This document shows positions 35,813 through 45,142 of a stretch of 64,000 bases of DNA, piece after piece (the first letter of the stretch is position 1; each line of letters starts with the position of its first letter). The notes under the pieces were generated by a model, which searched no databases, was not told the origin of the DNA, and saw only the letters and a list, made by a program, of their open reading frames with translations. The stretch comes from Actinomadura rubteroloni (GTDB lineage Bacteria; Actinomycetota; Actinomycetes; Streptosporangiales; Streptosporangiaceae): contig NZ_MTBP01000002.1 in NCBI RefSeq assembly GCF_002911665.1, positions 62,001-126,000 of the forward strand, in the 5' to 3' direction. Both the position numbers and the translations under genes were made by a program.

Positions 35813-35814
35813 CG

Positions 35815-37062
35815 ATGGACCGACGTGTCGTGATCACCGGCATCGGGGTGCTCGCCCCGGGCGGCGTCGGTGTGAAGAACTTCTGGAACCTGCTGGAGGA
35901 GGGGCGCACCGCGACCCGGCCGATCTCGTTCTTCGACGCCGGGCCGTTCCGGTCGCGCGTCGCCGCCGAGATCGACCTGGACGCCGAGGCGTGCGGCCTC
36001 ACCCCCCAGGAGATCCGCCGGATGGACCGGGGCGCGCAGCTCGCGGTCATCGCCGCCGGGGAGGCCGTGGCCGACAGCGGCCTCACGCCCGACCCGGAGC
36101 GGACGGGCGTCGTGGTCGGCAGCGCGGTCGGCGCGACGACGTCGCTGGACGAGGAGTACCGCATCGTCAGCGACGGCGGACGCCTCGACCTCGTGGACCA
36201 CCGCTACGCCGTCCCGCACCTCTACGACTACTTCGTCCCGAGTTCGTTCTCCCGTGAGGTCGCGTGGGCGGTGGACGCCACCGGCCCGAACACCGTGGTC
36301 TCCACCGGCTGCACGTCCGGGCTCGACTCGGTCGGCTACGCGGTGGAGCTGATCCGCGAGGGCTCGGTCGACACGATGGTGGCGGGCGCGTCCGACGCGC
36401 CGATCTCCCCGATCACCGTCGCCTGCTTCGACGCGATCAAGGCGACGACGCCCCGCAACGACGACCCCGAGCACGCGTCGCGTCCGTTCGACGCGAGCCG
36501 CAACGGGTTCGTCCTCGGCGAGGGCTCGGCGATGTTCGTCCTGGAGGAGTACGAGCAGGCGCGGGCGCGCGGCGCGCACATCTACGCCGAGATCGCGGGC
36601 TTCGCCAACCGGTGCAACGCCTACCACATGACGGGTCTGCGCCCCGACGGCCGGGAGATGGCCGAGGCGATCACCGCCGCGCTGGGCGAGGCCCGCCTGG
36701 ACGCCACCGCGATCGACTACATCAACGCCCACGGCTCGGGCACCCGGCAGAACGACCGGCACGAGACGGCGGCGTTCAAGCGCAGCCTCGGCGACCACGC
36801 CTACCGGACGCCGGTCAGCTCGATCAAGTCGATGGTCGGGCACTCGCTGGGCGCGATCGGGTCCATCGAGATCGCGGCGAGCGCGCTGGCGATCGAGCAC
36901 AACGTCGTCCCGCCGACGGTGAACCTGCACAACCCGGACCCCGAGTGCGATCTCGACTACGTCCCGCTGACGGCGCGCGAGCACCGCACGGACGTCGTCC
37001 TGACGGTCGGGAGCGGATTCGGCGGCTTCCAGAGCGCCATGGTCCTGCGGCGGGTCGCATGA
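35815..37062 (+). CDS. Ketosynthase alpha of type II PKS
   Basis: A 415-residue KS-alpha. The active-site Cys is at residue 166 in [10 protein letters not shown], with His306 (NAHGSGT) and His343 ([10 protein letters not shown]) completing the triad. It condenses malonyl-ACP units with its CLF partner. It is translated two bases after the cyclase and overlaps the CLF gene (ATGA). The sequence is conventional for aromatic polyketide synthases. Confidence 0.96.
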   Translation: MDRRVVITGIGVLAPGGVGVKNFWNLLEEGRTATRPISFFDAGPFRSRVAAEIDLDAEACGLTPQEIRRMDRGAQLAVIAAGEAVADSGLTPDPERTGVVVGSAVGATTSLDEEYRIVSDGGRLDLVDHRYAVPHLYDYFVPSSFSREVAWAVDATGPNTVVSTGCTSGLDSVGYAVELIREGSVDTMVAGASDAPISPITVACFDAIKATTPRNDDPEHASRPFDASRNGFVLGEGSAMFVLEEYEQARARGAHIYAEIAGFANRCNAYHMTGLRPDGREMAEAITAALGEARLDATAIDYINAHGSGTRQNDRHETAAFKRSLGDHAYRTPVSSIKSMVGHSLGAIGSIEIAASALAIEHNVVPPTVNLHNPDPECDLDYVPLTAREHRTDVVLTVGSGFGGFQSAMVLRRVA

Positions 37063-38282
37063 CGGCCATCGCGACCCGGCGGGCCGAAGTGGTGGTGACG
37101 GGCCTCGGCGTGACCGCGCCGAACGGCCTCGGCACCGCCGACTACTGGGCGGCGACGTGCGCGGGCGTCGGCGGGATCGGCCCCGTCCGGCGGTTCGACG
37201 CCTCGGGCTACCCGAGCGCGCTGGCCGGGGAGGTCCCCGGCTTCGCGGCCGAGGAGCACCTGGCCAGCCGCCTGCTGCCGCAGACCGACCACATGACGCG
37301 GCTCGCGCTCGTCACGGCGGACTTCGCGCTCGCGGACGCGGGCGTCAGCCCCGGCGAGTGGTCGGACTACGACCTCGGCGTCGTCACGGCCAGCTCGGCG
37401 GGCGGCTTCGAGTTCGGGCAGCGCGAGTTGCAAGCGCTGTGGAGCAAGGGCGGCCGGCACGTCAGCGCCTACCAGTCCTTCGCGTGGTTCTACGCCGTCA
37501 ACACCGGCCAGATCTCGATCCGGCACAGCATGCGCGGGCCGTGCGGTGTGGTCGTCTCCGACCACGCGGGCGGTCTCGACGCGGTCGCGCAGGCCCGCCG
37601 CCAGGTGCGGCGCGGCACGAGCCGGCTGATGCTGTCGGGCGGCGTGGACGGCGCGGTGTGCTCCTGGGGCTGGGTCGCGCAGCTCGCGAGCCGGCGGCTC
37701 AGCCCGGACGGCTACCGGCCGTTCGACGCGACGGCGTCCGGCTACGTCCCCGGCGAGGGCGGCGCGTTCCTCGTCCTGGAGGCGGCCGAGCCCGCCCGCG
37801 AGCGCGGCGCGCGGCCCTACGGCCGCATCGCCGGCTACGGCTCCACGTTCGACCCGCGCCCGGACGCACGCGACCGCGAACCGGGCCTGCGGCGGGCGAT
37901 CGGCCTGGCGCTGGACGACGCCGGGATCACCCCCGCCGACGTCGACGTCGTGTTCGCCGACGCCGCCGGGGTCCGCGAGCTGGACGCGGCCGAGGCGGCG
38001 GCGATCGGCGCGGTGTTCGGGCGCCACGGCGTCCCGGTCACCGCGCCGCAGACCATGACCGGCCGGCTGTACGCGGGCGCGGCGGCGCTGCAGGTCGCGT
38101 GCGCACTGCTCGCGATCCGCGACGGGATCGTCCCGCCGACGACCGGAACCGACCCGATGCCCGAATACGGGCTCGACCTCGTCGTCGGCGAGGCCAGGCG
38201 GCGGCCCGTCCGCACCGCCCTGGTCCTCGCCCGCGGCTACGACGGCAACAACTCGGCACTGATCGTGAGAGAAGAGGTGTGA
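37059..38282 (+). CDS. Chain-length factor (KS-beta) of type II PKS, Gln replaced by His
   Basis: A 407-residue CLF homologous to KS-alpha but lacking the Cys nucleophile. At the site that usually reads Gln before AGGLDA the sequence is [11 protein letters not shown], with His169. In the actinorhodin CLF this Gln has been linked to malonyl-ACP decarboxylation for priming. The CLF sets chain length with KS-alpha; an angucycline core needs a decaketide. The codon is CAC, so this is not a reading error of a single ambiguous base in my translation. It overlaps KS-alpha by 4 bases. Confidence 0.95.
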   Translation: MTAIATRRAEVVVTGLGVTAPNGLGTADYWAATCAGVGGIGPVRRFDASGYPSALAGEVPGFAAEEHLASRLLPQTDHMTRLALVTADFALADAGVSPGEWSDYDLGVVTASSAGGFEFGQRELQALWSKGGRHVSAYQSFAWFYAVNTGQISIRHSMRGPCGVVVSDHAGGLDAVAQARRQVRRGTSRLMLSGGVDGAVCSWGWVAQLASRRLSPDGYRPFDATASGYVPGEGGAFLVLEAAEPARERGARPYGRIAGYGSTFDPRPDARDREPGLRRAIGLALDDAGITPADVDVVFADAAGVRELDAAEAAAIGAVFGRHGVPVTAPQTMTGRLYAGAAALQVACALLAIRDGIVPPTTGTDPMPEYGLDLVVGEARRRPVRTALVLARGYDGNNSALIVREEV

Positions 38283-38285
38283 CAG

Positions 38286-38549
38286 GTGGCTCAGCTCACC
38301 ATCGACGACCTGCGGCGCATCCTGCGGGAGGCCGCGGGCGACGTCCAGGACATCGACCTCGACGGCGACGTCATGGACCTGGAGTTCGAGGCGATCGGCT
38401 ACGACTCCCTGGCCCTGCTGGAGGCCGGCAGCCGGATCGAGCGCGCGCACGGCATCACGCTGGACGACGGCCTCATCAGCGAGGCCGCCACCCCGCGCGA
38501 CCTGCTGACCGCCGTCAACGAGGTGCTCGCCGAGGCGGACGCGGCATGA
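38286..38549 (+). CDS. Acyl carrier protein
   Basis: An 87-residue ACP. Ser41 in GYDSLALLE is the phosphopantetheine site. The acidic helix II and a C-terminal LLTAVNEVLAEA are usual. A GTG start is 3 bases after the CLF stop. It carries the growing polyketide chain. No phosphopantetheinyl transferase or malonyltransferase gene is in the window, so these are provided from elsewhere in the genome. Confidence 0.95.
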   Translation: MAQLTIDDLRRILREAAGDVQDIDLDGDVMDLEFEAIGYDSLALLEAGSRIERAHGITLDDGLISEAATPRDLLTAVNEVLAEADAA

Positions 38550-39328
38550 ACGGCGCGGCGCGGACGGCGATCGTCACCGGCGCGACGAGCGGCATCGGCC
38601 TGGCCTGCGTGCGGCTGCTCGCCGAGACGGGCCACCGGGTGTACCTGTGCGCCCGCACGCCCGAGTCGGTGGCCGCGACGGTCAAGGAACTCACCGGCGA
38701 GGGCCTGGACGTGGACGGGCGCGCCTGCGACGTCACGTCCGCCGCCGACATCGCCGCGTTCGTCGGGGCCGCCGTCGAGCGGTACGGCCCGGTCGGCGTG
38801 CTCGTCAACAACGCCGGGCGCAGCGGCGGCGGCGTCACGGCCGACATCGCCGACGAGCTGTGGGACGCGGTCATCGACACCAACCTCAACAGCGTGTTCC
38901 GCATGACGCGCGAGGTCCTGACCACGGGCGGGATGCGCAACCTCGACCGGGGACGGATCGTCAACATCGCCTCGACCGCGGGCAAGCAGGGCGTCGTGCT
39001 CGGCGCGCCGTACTCGGCCTCCAAGCACGGCGTCGTCGGGTTCACCAAGGCGCTCGGGAACGAGCTGGCGCCGACGGGCATCACGGTCAACGCGGTCTGC
39101 CCCGGCTACGTCGAGACGCCGATGGCGCAGCGGGTGCGGGCGGGCTACGCCGCCGCCTGGGACACCTCCGAGGACGAGATCCTGCGCAAGTTCCAGGCCA
39201 AGATCCCGCTCGGCCGGTACAGCACGCCCGAGGAGGTGGCCGGGCTCGTCGGCTACCTCGTCACCGACCCGGCGTCCTCGATCACCGCGCAGGCGCTCAA
39301 CGTCTGCGGCGGTCTCGGCAACTTCTGA
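38546..39328 (+). CDS. Polyketide C9 ketoreductase
   Basis: A 260-residue SDR. TGATSGIG (11-18) is the NADPH motif, NNAG (88-91) and Ser143, Tyr156, Lys160 (YSASK) the catalytic set. The VYLCARTPESV and IPLGRYSTPEEV stretches are those of actIII-type ketoreductases. It reduces the C9 ketone of the nascent decaketide. The ATG overlaps the ACP stop. Confidence 0.94.
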   Translation: MNGAARTAIVTGATSGIGLACVRLLAETGHRVYLCARTPESVAATVKELTGEGLDVDGRACDVTSAADIAAFVGAAVERYGPVGVLVNNAGRSGGGVTADIADELWDAVIDTNLNSVFRMTREVLTTGGMRNLDRGRIVNIASTAGKQGVVLGAPYSASKHGVVGFTKALGNELAPTGITVNAVCPGYVETPMAQRVRAGYAAAWDTSEDEILRKFQAKIPLGRYSTPEEVAGLVGYLVTDPASSITAQALNVCGGLGNF

Positions 39329-39358
39329 CAGCGGCGTCCATCCGGAAGGAAGAGGCAC

Positions 39359-40297
39359 ATGACGACGAAACCGGCCGAGCGCGTGGTGGAGCACGAGACG
39401 ACGATCGAGGCGGACGCCGACCTGGTCTACGGGCTGCTGGCGCGGGCGGAGGACTGGCCCCACGTGTTCCCGCCGAGCGTCTACGTGGAGCGCGTCCCCG
39501 AGGGAGGCGGCGCGGAGCGGATCCGGATCTGGGCGACCGCGAACGGCGAGGTGCGGAACTGGACGTCGCGGCGGCTGGTCGACCCCGCCGCGCGGCGGAT
39601 CGAGTTCCGCCAGGAGGTGTCCTCGCCGCCCGTCGCGGCGATGGGCGGGACGTGGACGGTCGAGCCCGGCCCGGGCGGGACGTGCCGGGTGGTGCTCGGC
39701 CACGACTACCGCGCGGTCGACGACGACCCGCACGACCTGCTCTGGATCGACCGGGCCGTCGACCGCAACAGCCGGTCGGAGCTGGCGTCGCTGAAGCGGC
39801 ACGCCGAGCTGGCGGCGGCGGACCTGGTGTTCTCCTTCACCGACGCCGTCCAGATCGACGGGGCCGCCGCGGACGCGTTCGCGTTCGTCAACGAGGCGGC
39901 GCTGTGGCCCGAGCGGCTGCCGCACGTCGCGCGGGCGGAGCTGACCGAGACCACGCCCGGCCTCCAGACGCTGAAGATGGACACGCGGGCCAAGGACGGG
40001 TCGACGCACACGACCGAGTCCGTCCGGGTCTGCTTCCCGCACCACAAGATCGTCTACAAGCAGACGACCGTCCCCGCGCTCATGGCCGCCCACACCGGGA
40101 CGTGGCTGTTCCGGGACGACGGCGCGGGCTCCACCGCCAGCTCCGAGCACACCGTCGTGCTCAACCCGGACACGGTGGAGAAGGTCCTCGGCGCGGGCGC
40201 GACCGTCGCCGACGCCCGCGCGTACGTCCAGGGCGCGCTGAGCGCCAACAGCCTGGCCACGCTCGGCCACGCCCGGACGTTCGCCGAGAGCCGCTGA
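39359..40297 (+). CDS. Di-domain aromatase/cyclase
   Basis: A 312-residue bifunctional ARO/CYC of the StAR/Bet v1 type. Two similar halves begin at about residues 10 (VEHETTIEADADLVYGLLA) and 155 (FTDAVQIDGAAADAFAFV). It dehydrates and aromatises the first ring after C9 reduction, as ActVII and UrdL do. Its place between the ketoreductase and the second oxygenase is the angucycline order. GGAAGGAAGAGG precedes the ATG. Confidence 0.92.
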   Translation: MTTKPAERVVEHETTIEADADLVYGLLARAEDWPHVFPPSVYVERVPEGGGAERIRIWATANGEVRNWTSRRLVDPAARRIEFRQEVSSPPVAAMGGTWTVEPGPGGTCRVVLGHDYRAVDDDPHDLLWIDRAVDRNSRSELASLKRHAELAAADLVFSFTDAVQIDGAAADAFAFVNEAALWPERLPHVARAELTETTPGLQTLKMDTRAKDGSTHTTESVRVCFPHHKIVYKQTTVPALMAAHTGTWLFRDDGAGSTASSEHTVVLNPDTVEKVLGAGATVADARAYVQGALSANSLATLGHARTFAESR

Positions 40298-40298
40298 C

Positions 40299-41435
40299 AT
40301 GGGCACCGACACCGGCGCCGACGTGATCGTCGTCGGCGCGGGACCCGTCGGGCTGCTGCTGGCGGGCGGGCTGCGGGCCGCCGGGGTGCGCGCGGTCGTC
40401 CTGGAGCGGCGGACCGCGCCGATGGACGAGTCGCGCGCCTCGACACTCAACGCCCGCACCATGGAGGTCCTCGCCGAGCTGGGCGCGCTGTCCCGGCTCG
40501 GCGGGCTCCCCCGCGAGCCGCGCGGCCACTTCGGGGGGCTCCCGCTCGACCTCGGCGCGGTCGGCGGGACGCCCTACCCCGGGCAGTGGAAGATCCCGCA
40601 GACCGTGCTGGAGGCCAAGCTCGGCGCCTGGCTCGCCGAACTCGGCGTGCCCGTCCGGCGCGGCGCGGCGGCGGAGGCGCTGGAGCAGGACGCCGCCGGC
40701 GTCACCGTGACCGCGTCGGACGGGACCGCCGTGCGCGGCTCCTACGTCGTGGGCTGCGACGGCGTCGGCAGCACCGTCCGCGCGCTGGCCGGAATCGCGT
40801 TCCCCGGCCGCGCGGCGGGACGGGAACTGCTCCGGGCCGACGTGCGCGGCGTCGACGTCCGCGACCGGCGCTTCGAGCGCCTGCCGGCGGGCCTCGCCAT
40901 CGCCGCGACGCGCGACGGCGTCACCCGCCTGATGACGCACGCGTTCGGCACCCCGGCCCGCGACCGCGGCGGGCCGCCCGATTTCGCCGAGTTCGCCGCG
41001 ACCTGGAAGCGGGTCACCGGCGAGGACGTCAGCGGCGGCGAGCCGCTGTGGTGCGACGCGTTCGGCGACGCCAGCCGGCTCGCCGAGCGCTACCGCGCGG
41101 GCCGGGTGCTGCTGGCGGGCGACGCCGCCCACGAGCAGATGCCGGTCGGCGGGCAGGCGCTCAACCTCGGGCTCCAGGACGCCGCCGCGCTCGTCCCCCG
41201 CCTCGCGGCGGCCGTGGCGGGCGTGTCCGGCGACGCGCTCCTGGACGCCTACGCCGCCGGACGCCATGCCGTCGGCGCACGCGTCCAGCGCGACGTCGAG
41301 GCGCAGACCCTGCTGCTGCTCGGCGGACCGGAGGTCACGCCGGTGCGGACGGTGCTCGCCGAGCTGCTGGAGCGCCCGCCCGTGCGGGAGTTCCTCGCCG
41401 CCGGGGTCAGCGGGGTGGCGGAAGGCGTGCGATGA
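40299..41435 (+). CDS. Short FAD-dependent monooxygenase (UrdM/PgaM oxygenase position)
   Basis: A 378-residue flavin hydroxylase. VVGAGPVGLLLAGGLRA and AGDAAHEQMPVGGQALNLGLQ are the FAD motifs and GCDGVGSTVRAL the DG motif. It is about 110 residues shorter than the enzymes at 34001 and 47600, because the thioredoxin-like C-terminal domain is missing. It also lacks the SDR reductase domain fused to the oxygenase in UrdM and PgaM. It may catalyse a C12b hydroxylation or a Baeyer-Villiger-type step. Its stop overlaps the antiporter start (ATGA). Confidence 0.85.
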   Translation: MGTDTGADVIVVGAGPVGLLLAGGLRAAGVRAVVLERRTAPMDESRASTLNARTMEVLAELGALSRLGGLPREPRGHFGGLPLDLGAVGGTPYPGQWKIPQTVLEAKLGAWLAELGVPVRRGAAAEALEQDAAGVTVTASDGTAVRGSYVVGCDGVGSTVRALAGIAFPGRAAGRELLRADVRGVDVRDRRFERLPAGLAIAATRDGVTRLMTHAFGTPARDRGGPPDFAEFAATWKRVTGEDVSGGEPLWCDAFGDASRLAERYRAGRVLLAGDAAHEQMPVGGQALNLGLQDAAALVPRLAAAVAGVSGDALLDAYAAGRHAVGARVQRDVEAQTLLLLGGPEVTPVRTVLAELLERPPVREFLAAGVSGVAEGVR

Positions 41436-42727
41436 GCGCCCACGCCGCCGACATGCGGATCGCCGTCATGCTGGCGGGCATCGCGCTCGTCCTGCTGGCG
41501 GGCCTGGTGTTCGGACGGATCGCGCGGGCGGTGCGGCAGCCCGCCGTCGTCGGGGAACTGGTCGCGGGCATCGCGCTCGGGCCGAGCCTGCTCGGCGCGC
41601 TGCCCGGCGACCCGTCCCACCGGATCTTCCCCGACGACGTGCGCCCGCTGCTGTCGGCCGTCGCGCAGGTCGGGCTCGTCCTGTTCATGTTCGCGGTGGG
41701 CTGGGAGTTCGAGAAGCGGCTCATCCGCGGCAACGTCGGCGCGGCGATCGGCGTGTCGGTGTCGTCGGCCGTGCTGGCGTTCGGGCTCGGCGTCGGCGCG
41801 GCGGCGGTCCTGTACGCGCGGCACGACACCGTCGCGGGCAAGCACGTCGGGTTCCTGCCGTTCGCCCTGTTCCTCGGGATCGCGCTGTCGGTCACCGCGT
41901 TCCCCGTCCTCGCGCGGATGCTCGCCGAGAGCAGCCTCGCCGACACCCGGATCGGCGCGGTCGCGCTGGCCGGGGCGGCGATCGACGACGTCCTCGCGTG
42001 GTTCCTGCTGGCGTACGTGTCCGCGCTGGTCAGCGCGGACGGCAGCGGTTCGGGCCTCGCCCGGATCGCCGTGCTGTTCGCCCTCTACCTCGCCGTCATG
42101 GCCGCCGTCGTGCGGCCCCTTCTCAGCCGGATCGTCTGGCGCTGGGCGGCCACCGAGCGGTGGCCCGCCCTGCTGACCCTGCTGTGCGCGGGCGTCTTCC
42201 TGTCGTCCTGGGTGACGACCTGGATCGGCGTCCACGCCATCTTCGGCGCGTTCCTGTTCGGCTTCGTCATGCCGCGCGAACCGGCCCGCGTCCTCGCCGA
42301 GCACGTCCGGCGGCCCCTGGACGACGTGATCCTGCTCCTGCTCCCCGTCTTCTTCATCGTCACGGGCCTCAACGTCGACGTCGGCGCGCTGGACGGCCCC
42401 GGACTGCTCGAACTCGCCCTCGTCCTGGTGTGCGCGTGCGCCGGGAAGATCGGCGGCGCGCTGGTGCCGGCGCGGCTGGCCGGCCTCGGCTGGCGGGACG
42501 CGACGACGCTCGGCCTGCTGATGAACACGCGCGGCCTCACCGAACTGATCATCCTGAACGCCGCGATGAGCCTCGGCGTCCTCGACGGCCGCATGTTCAC
42601 CGTCCTCGTGCTGATGGCCGTGCTCACCACCGCGATGACCGGGCCGTTCCTGCCCCGGCGCGCGGGCGCGGCGGACCCGCCGGTGCTGGTACCCGCCCGG
42701 CCGACGAAAGGAGCTGGACACCCGTGA
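41432..42727 (+). CDS. Cation:proton antiporter (CPA2 type)
   Basis: A 431-residue membrane protein with about 12 hydrophobic segments. [21 protein letters not shown] is the first family signature, FAVGWEFEK and [17 protein letters not shown] (the DD region) further ones, and [12 protein letters not shown] closes it. It exchanges a monovalent cation, or possibly the product, for protons. Antiporters of this type sit in several angucycline clusters, where they are assigned to export or resistance. It is coupled to both neighbours by 4-base overlaps. Confidence 0.9.
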   Translation: MSAHAADMRIAVMLAGIALVLLAGLVFGRIARAVRQPAVVGELVAGIALGPSLLGALPGDPSHRIFPDDVRPLLSAVAQVGLVLFMFAVGWEFEKRLIRGNVGAAIGVSVSSAVLAFGLGVGAAAVLYARHDTVAGKHVGFLPFALFLGIALSVTAFPVLARMLAESSLADTRIGAVALAGAAIDDVLAWFLLAYVSALVSADGSGSGLARIAVLFALYLAVMAAVVRPLLSRIVWRWAATERWPALLTLLCAGVFLSSWVTTWIGVHAIFGAFLFGFVMPREPARVLAEHVRRPLDDVILLLLPVFFIVTGLNVDVGALDGPGLLELALVLVCACAGKIGGALVPARLAGLGWRDATTLGLLMNTRGLTELIILNAAMSLGVLDGRMFTVLVLMAVLTTAMTGPFLPRRAGAADPPVLVPARPTKGAGHP

Positions 42728-43254
42728 CCACCGCACGACCGTCCGACGGGCTCGTGGACGCCGCCGCGCTGCGCCGCACCTGCGGCCTGTTCGCCACCGG
42801 CGTCACCGTCATCACCAGCGCGCACGGCGGCATGACCGCCGGCACCACCGTCAACTCGTTCACCTCGGTCTCGCTCGACCCGCCGCTCGTGCTGTTCTGC
42901 CTGCACCGGGAGTCCCGGCTGCACGAGATCATCACCGGATCGCGGGCGTTCGCCGTCAACCTGCTGCACGCCGAGCAGGGCACGCTCGCCCACGCGTTCG
43001 CGCGGCGCAGCACCGCCGTGCTGGACGAGGTGGACCACCGGCGGACCCCGTCGGGGACCCCGGTCTTCGCCGAGTCCCTGGCCTACCTGGACTGCCGCCT
43101 GGCCGCCGAGTACGGCGGCGGCGACCACTCGATCCTCGTCGGGGAGGTCGTGGACCTCGCGATCCACGACGCCGGCAGCGACCCGCTGGTGTTCTTCGGC
43201 GGCTCGCTGCACAGCCTGGACAACCCGCTGCGGCGCAGGGCCGGGCTCCGATGA
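42724..43254 (+). CDS. Flavin reductase (HpaC-like)
   Basis: A 176-residue flavin reductase domain protein. [18 protein letters not shown] and [21 protein letters not shown] are the family motifs, with [13 protein letters not shown] near the end. It supplies FADH2 or FMNH2 to a two-component enzyme; the halogenase at 29309 needs such a partner and no other reductase of this type is in the cluster. The GTG start overlaps the antiporter stop, and its own stop overlaps the carboxylase alpha start. Confidence 0.9.
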   Translation: MTTARPSDGLVDAAALRRTCGLFATGVTVITSAHGGMTAGTTVNSFTSVSLDPPLVLFCLHRESRLHEIITGSRAFAVNLLHAEQGTLAHAFARRSTAVLDEVDHRRTPSGTPVFAESLAYLDCRLAAEYGGGDHSILVGEVVDLAIHDAGSDPLVFFGGSLHSLDNPLRRRAGLR

Positions 43255-45023
43255 CGCCGATGCGCCGGGTCCTCATCGCCAACCGGGGCGAGATCGCGGT
43301 CCGGATCGCGCGGGCGTGCCGCGACGCGGGCCTGGTCTCGATCGCCGTGTACGCCGAGCAGGACGTCGACGCGCTGCACGTCCGGGCCGCCGACGAGGCG
43401 TACGCGCTCGGCGGGCGCAGCCCCGCCGAGACCTACCTCGACATCGCCGGGCTCCTCGCCGTGGCGGCGCGGGCGGACGCCGACGCCGTCCATCCGGGCT
43501 ACGGGTTCCTCGCCGAGAACGCCGACTTCGCGACGGCGGTCGCGGCGGCCGGGCTGACGTGGATCGGCCCGCCGCCCGCGGCCATCGCCGCGCTCGGCGA
43601 CAAGGTCGCGGCGCGGGACATCGCGCGCCGCGTCAACGCCCCGCTGGCCCCGGGCACCGACGGCCCGGTCGCCGACGCCGAAGAGGTGCTGGAGTTCGCG
43701 CGGCGGCACGGCCTGCCGGTCGCGCTGAAGGCCGCGTTCGGCGGCGGCGGGCGCGGCCTGCGGGTCGCGCGGACGCTCGCGGAGATCCCGGCGGCGTTCG
43801 AGGCCGCGACGCGCGAGGCCGTCGCGGCGTTCGGCCGGGGCGAGTGCTTCGTCGAGCGCTACCTGGAGAACTGCCGGCACGTCGAGACGCAGTGCCTGGC
43901 CGACCGGCACGGCAACGTCATGGTCGTCTCCACCCGCGACTGCACGCTCCAGCGCCGCCACCAGAAGCTCGTGGAGGAGGCGCCCGCGCCCTTCCTCACC
44001 GACGAGCAGACCGGCCAGCTCGTGTCCGCGTCGCGGGCGGTGCTGCGCGAGGCGGGCTACGTCGGCGCCGGGACGTGCGAGTTCCTGCTCGCCCCGGACG
44101 GGACGATCGCGTTCCTGGAGGTCAACACGCGGCTCCAGGTCGAGCACCCGGTGACCGAGGAGGTGACCGGGATCGACCTCGTCCGCGAGATGTTCCGGAT
44201 CGCCGACGGCGGCGTGCTGGAACCGTCCGACCCGCCCGTGCGCGGCCACGCGATCGAGTTCCGGCTGAACGCCGAGGACGCCGGGCGCGGGTTCCTGCCC
44301 GCCGCCGGGACGCTGACCCGGTTCCGGCCGCCGTCGGGGCCGGGCGTGCGGATGGACGCGGGCTACGTCGAGGGCGCGGCCGTCCCGGCGGAGTTCGACT
44401 CGCTCATCGGCAAGCTCATCGTGACCGGGCGGACGCGGCGGGAGGCGATCGAGCGGTCCCGGCGCGCGCTGGCCGAGCTGGAGGTCGCGGGCATCCCGAC
44501 GGTCGTGCCGTTCCACCGGGCGCTGCTGGCGGACGAGGCGTTCACCGGGGAGCCGTTCACCGTCCACACCCGCTGGATCGAGACGGAGTTCTCCGGGGCC
44601 GTCCCGCCGCACGCGGACGCGCCGGACGCCCCGGCCGACGACGCCGGGCACCGTCGGGTGACGGTCGAGGTCGGCGGGCGGCGGCTGGAGGTCGTGCTGC
44701 GCGACGCGCTCGGCGCGGCGCTCGTGCCGGCGGCGGGGCGCCCCGCCCCGGCCCGCGCCGCGCGCCGTGCCGGGCCCGCCGGCGCGGGCGGCGACGCGCT
44801 CGTCAGCCCGATGCAGGGGACGGTCGTGAAGGTGCTGGTCGCCGACGGCGCCCCGGTCGCGGCCGGGGACACCGTGCTCGTCCTGGAGGCGATGAAGATG
44901 GAGCAGGGGCTGACCGCGCACCGGTCCGGCACCGTCCGGGACCTGTCCGCGCAGGCCGGGGCCACGGTGGCGGCCGGGGCCGCGGTGTGCCGGATCGTCG
45001 ATCCGCCCGCGCCGGAGGCGTGA
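43251..45023 (+). CDS. Acyl-CoA carboxylase alpha (biotin carboxylase plus BCCP), JadJ-like
   Basis: A 590-residue subunit. Biotin carboxylase with [10 protein letters not shown] (ATP grasp) and [14 protein letters not shown] occupies about residues 1-450; the biotin domain ends in EAMKMEQG with the biotinyl Lys549. It matches JadJ of the jadomycin cluster. Together with the beta and epsilon genes at 32196 and 33746 it makes a full, pathway-dedicated malonyl-CoA supply. ATGA overlap with the flavin reductase. Confidence 0.93.
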   Translation: MTPMRRVLIANRGEIAVRIARACRDAGLVSIAVYAEQDVDALHVRAADEAYALGGRSPAETYLDIAGLLAVAARADADAVHPGYGFLAENADFATAVAAAGLTWIGPPPAAIAALGDKVAARDIARRVNAPLAPGTDGPVADAEEVLEFARRHGLPVALKAAFGGGGRGLRVARTLAEIPAAFEAATREAVAAFGRGECFVERYLENCRHVETQCLADRHGNVMVVSTRDCTLQRRHQKLVEEAPAPFLTDEQTGQLVSASRAVLREAGYVGAGTCEFLLAPDGTIAFLEVNTRLQVEHPVTEEVTGIDLVREMFRIADGGVLEPSDPPVRGHAIEFRLNAEDAGRGFLPAAGTLTRFRPPSGPGVRMDAGYVEGAAVPAEFDSLIGKLIVTGRTRREAIERSRRALAELEVAGIPTVVPFHRALLADEAFTGEPFTVHTRWIETEFSGAVPPHADAPDAPADDAGHRRVTVEVGGRRLEVVLRDALGAALVPAAGRPAPARAARRAGPAGAGGDALVSPMQGTVVKVLVADGAPVAAGDTVLVLEAMKMEQGLTAHRSGTVRDLSAQAGATVAAGAAVCRIVDPPAPEA

Positions 45024-45069
45024 GCGCCGGGGCGGATCGTCCCCGCCCGGCCGGGACGTGCCGAATTCG

Positions 45070-45100
45070 TTGACAGGGCCAACGGGCCGCGCTCTACTTA
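45070..45100 (+). promoter_or_regulatory. Promoter of the MFS gene
   Basis: TTGACA (45070-45075) and TACTTA (45095-45100) are 19 bases apart. GTTG...CAAC around the -35 box (45069-45083) is a short inverted repeat that could be an operator. Confidence 0.5.
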
Positions 45101-45142
45101 TCCTGAAGAGGAATCCCCTTCCGATTAAGAGGAGTTCGGCTC

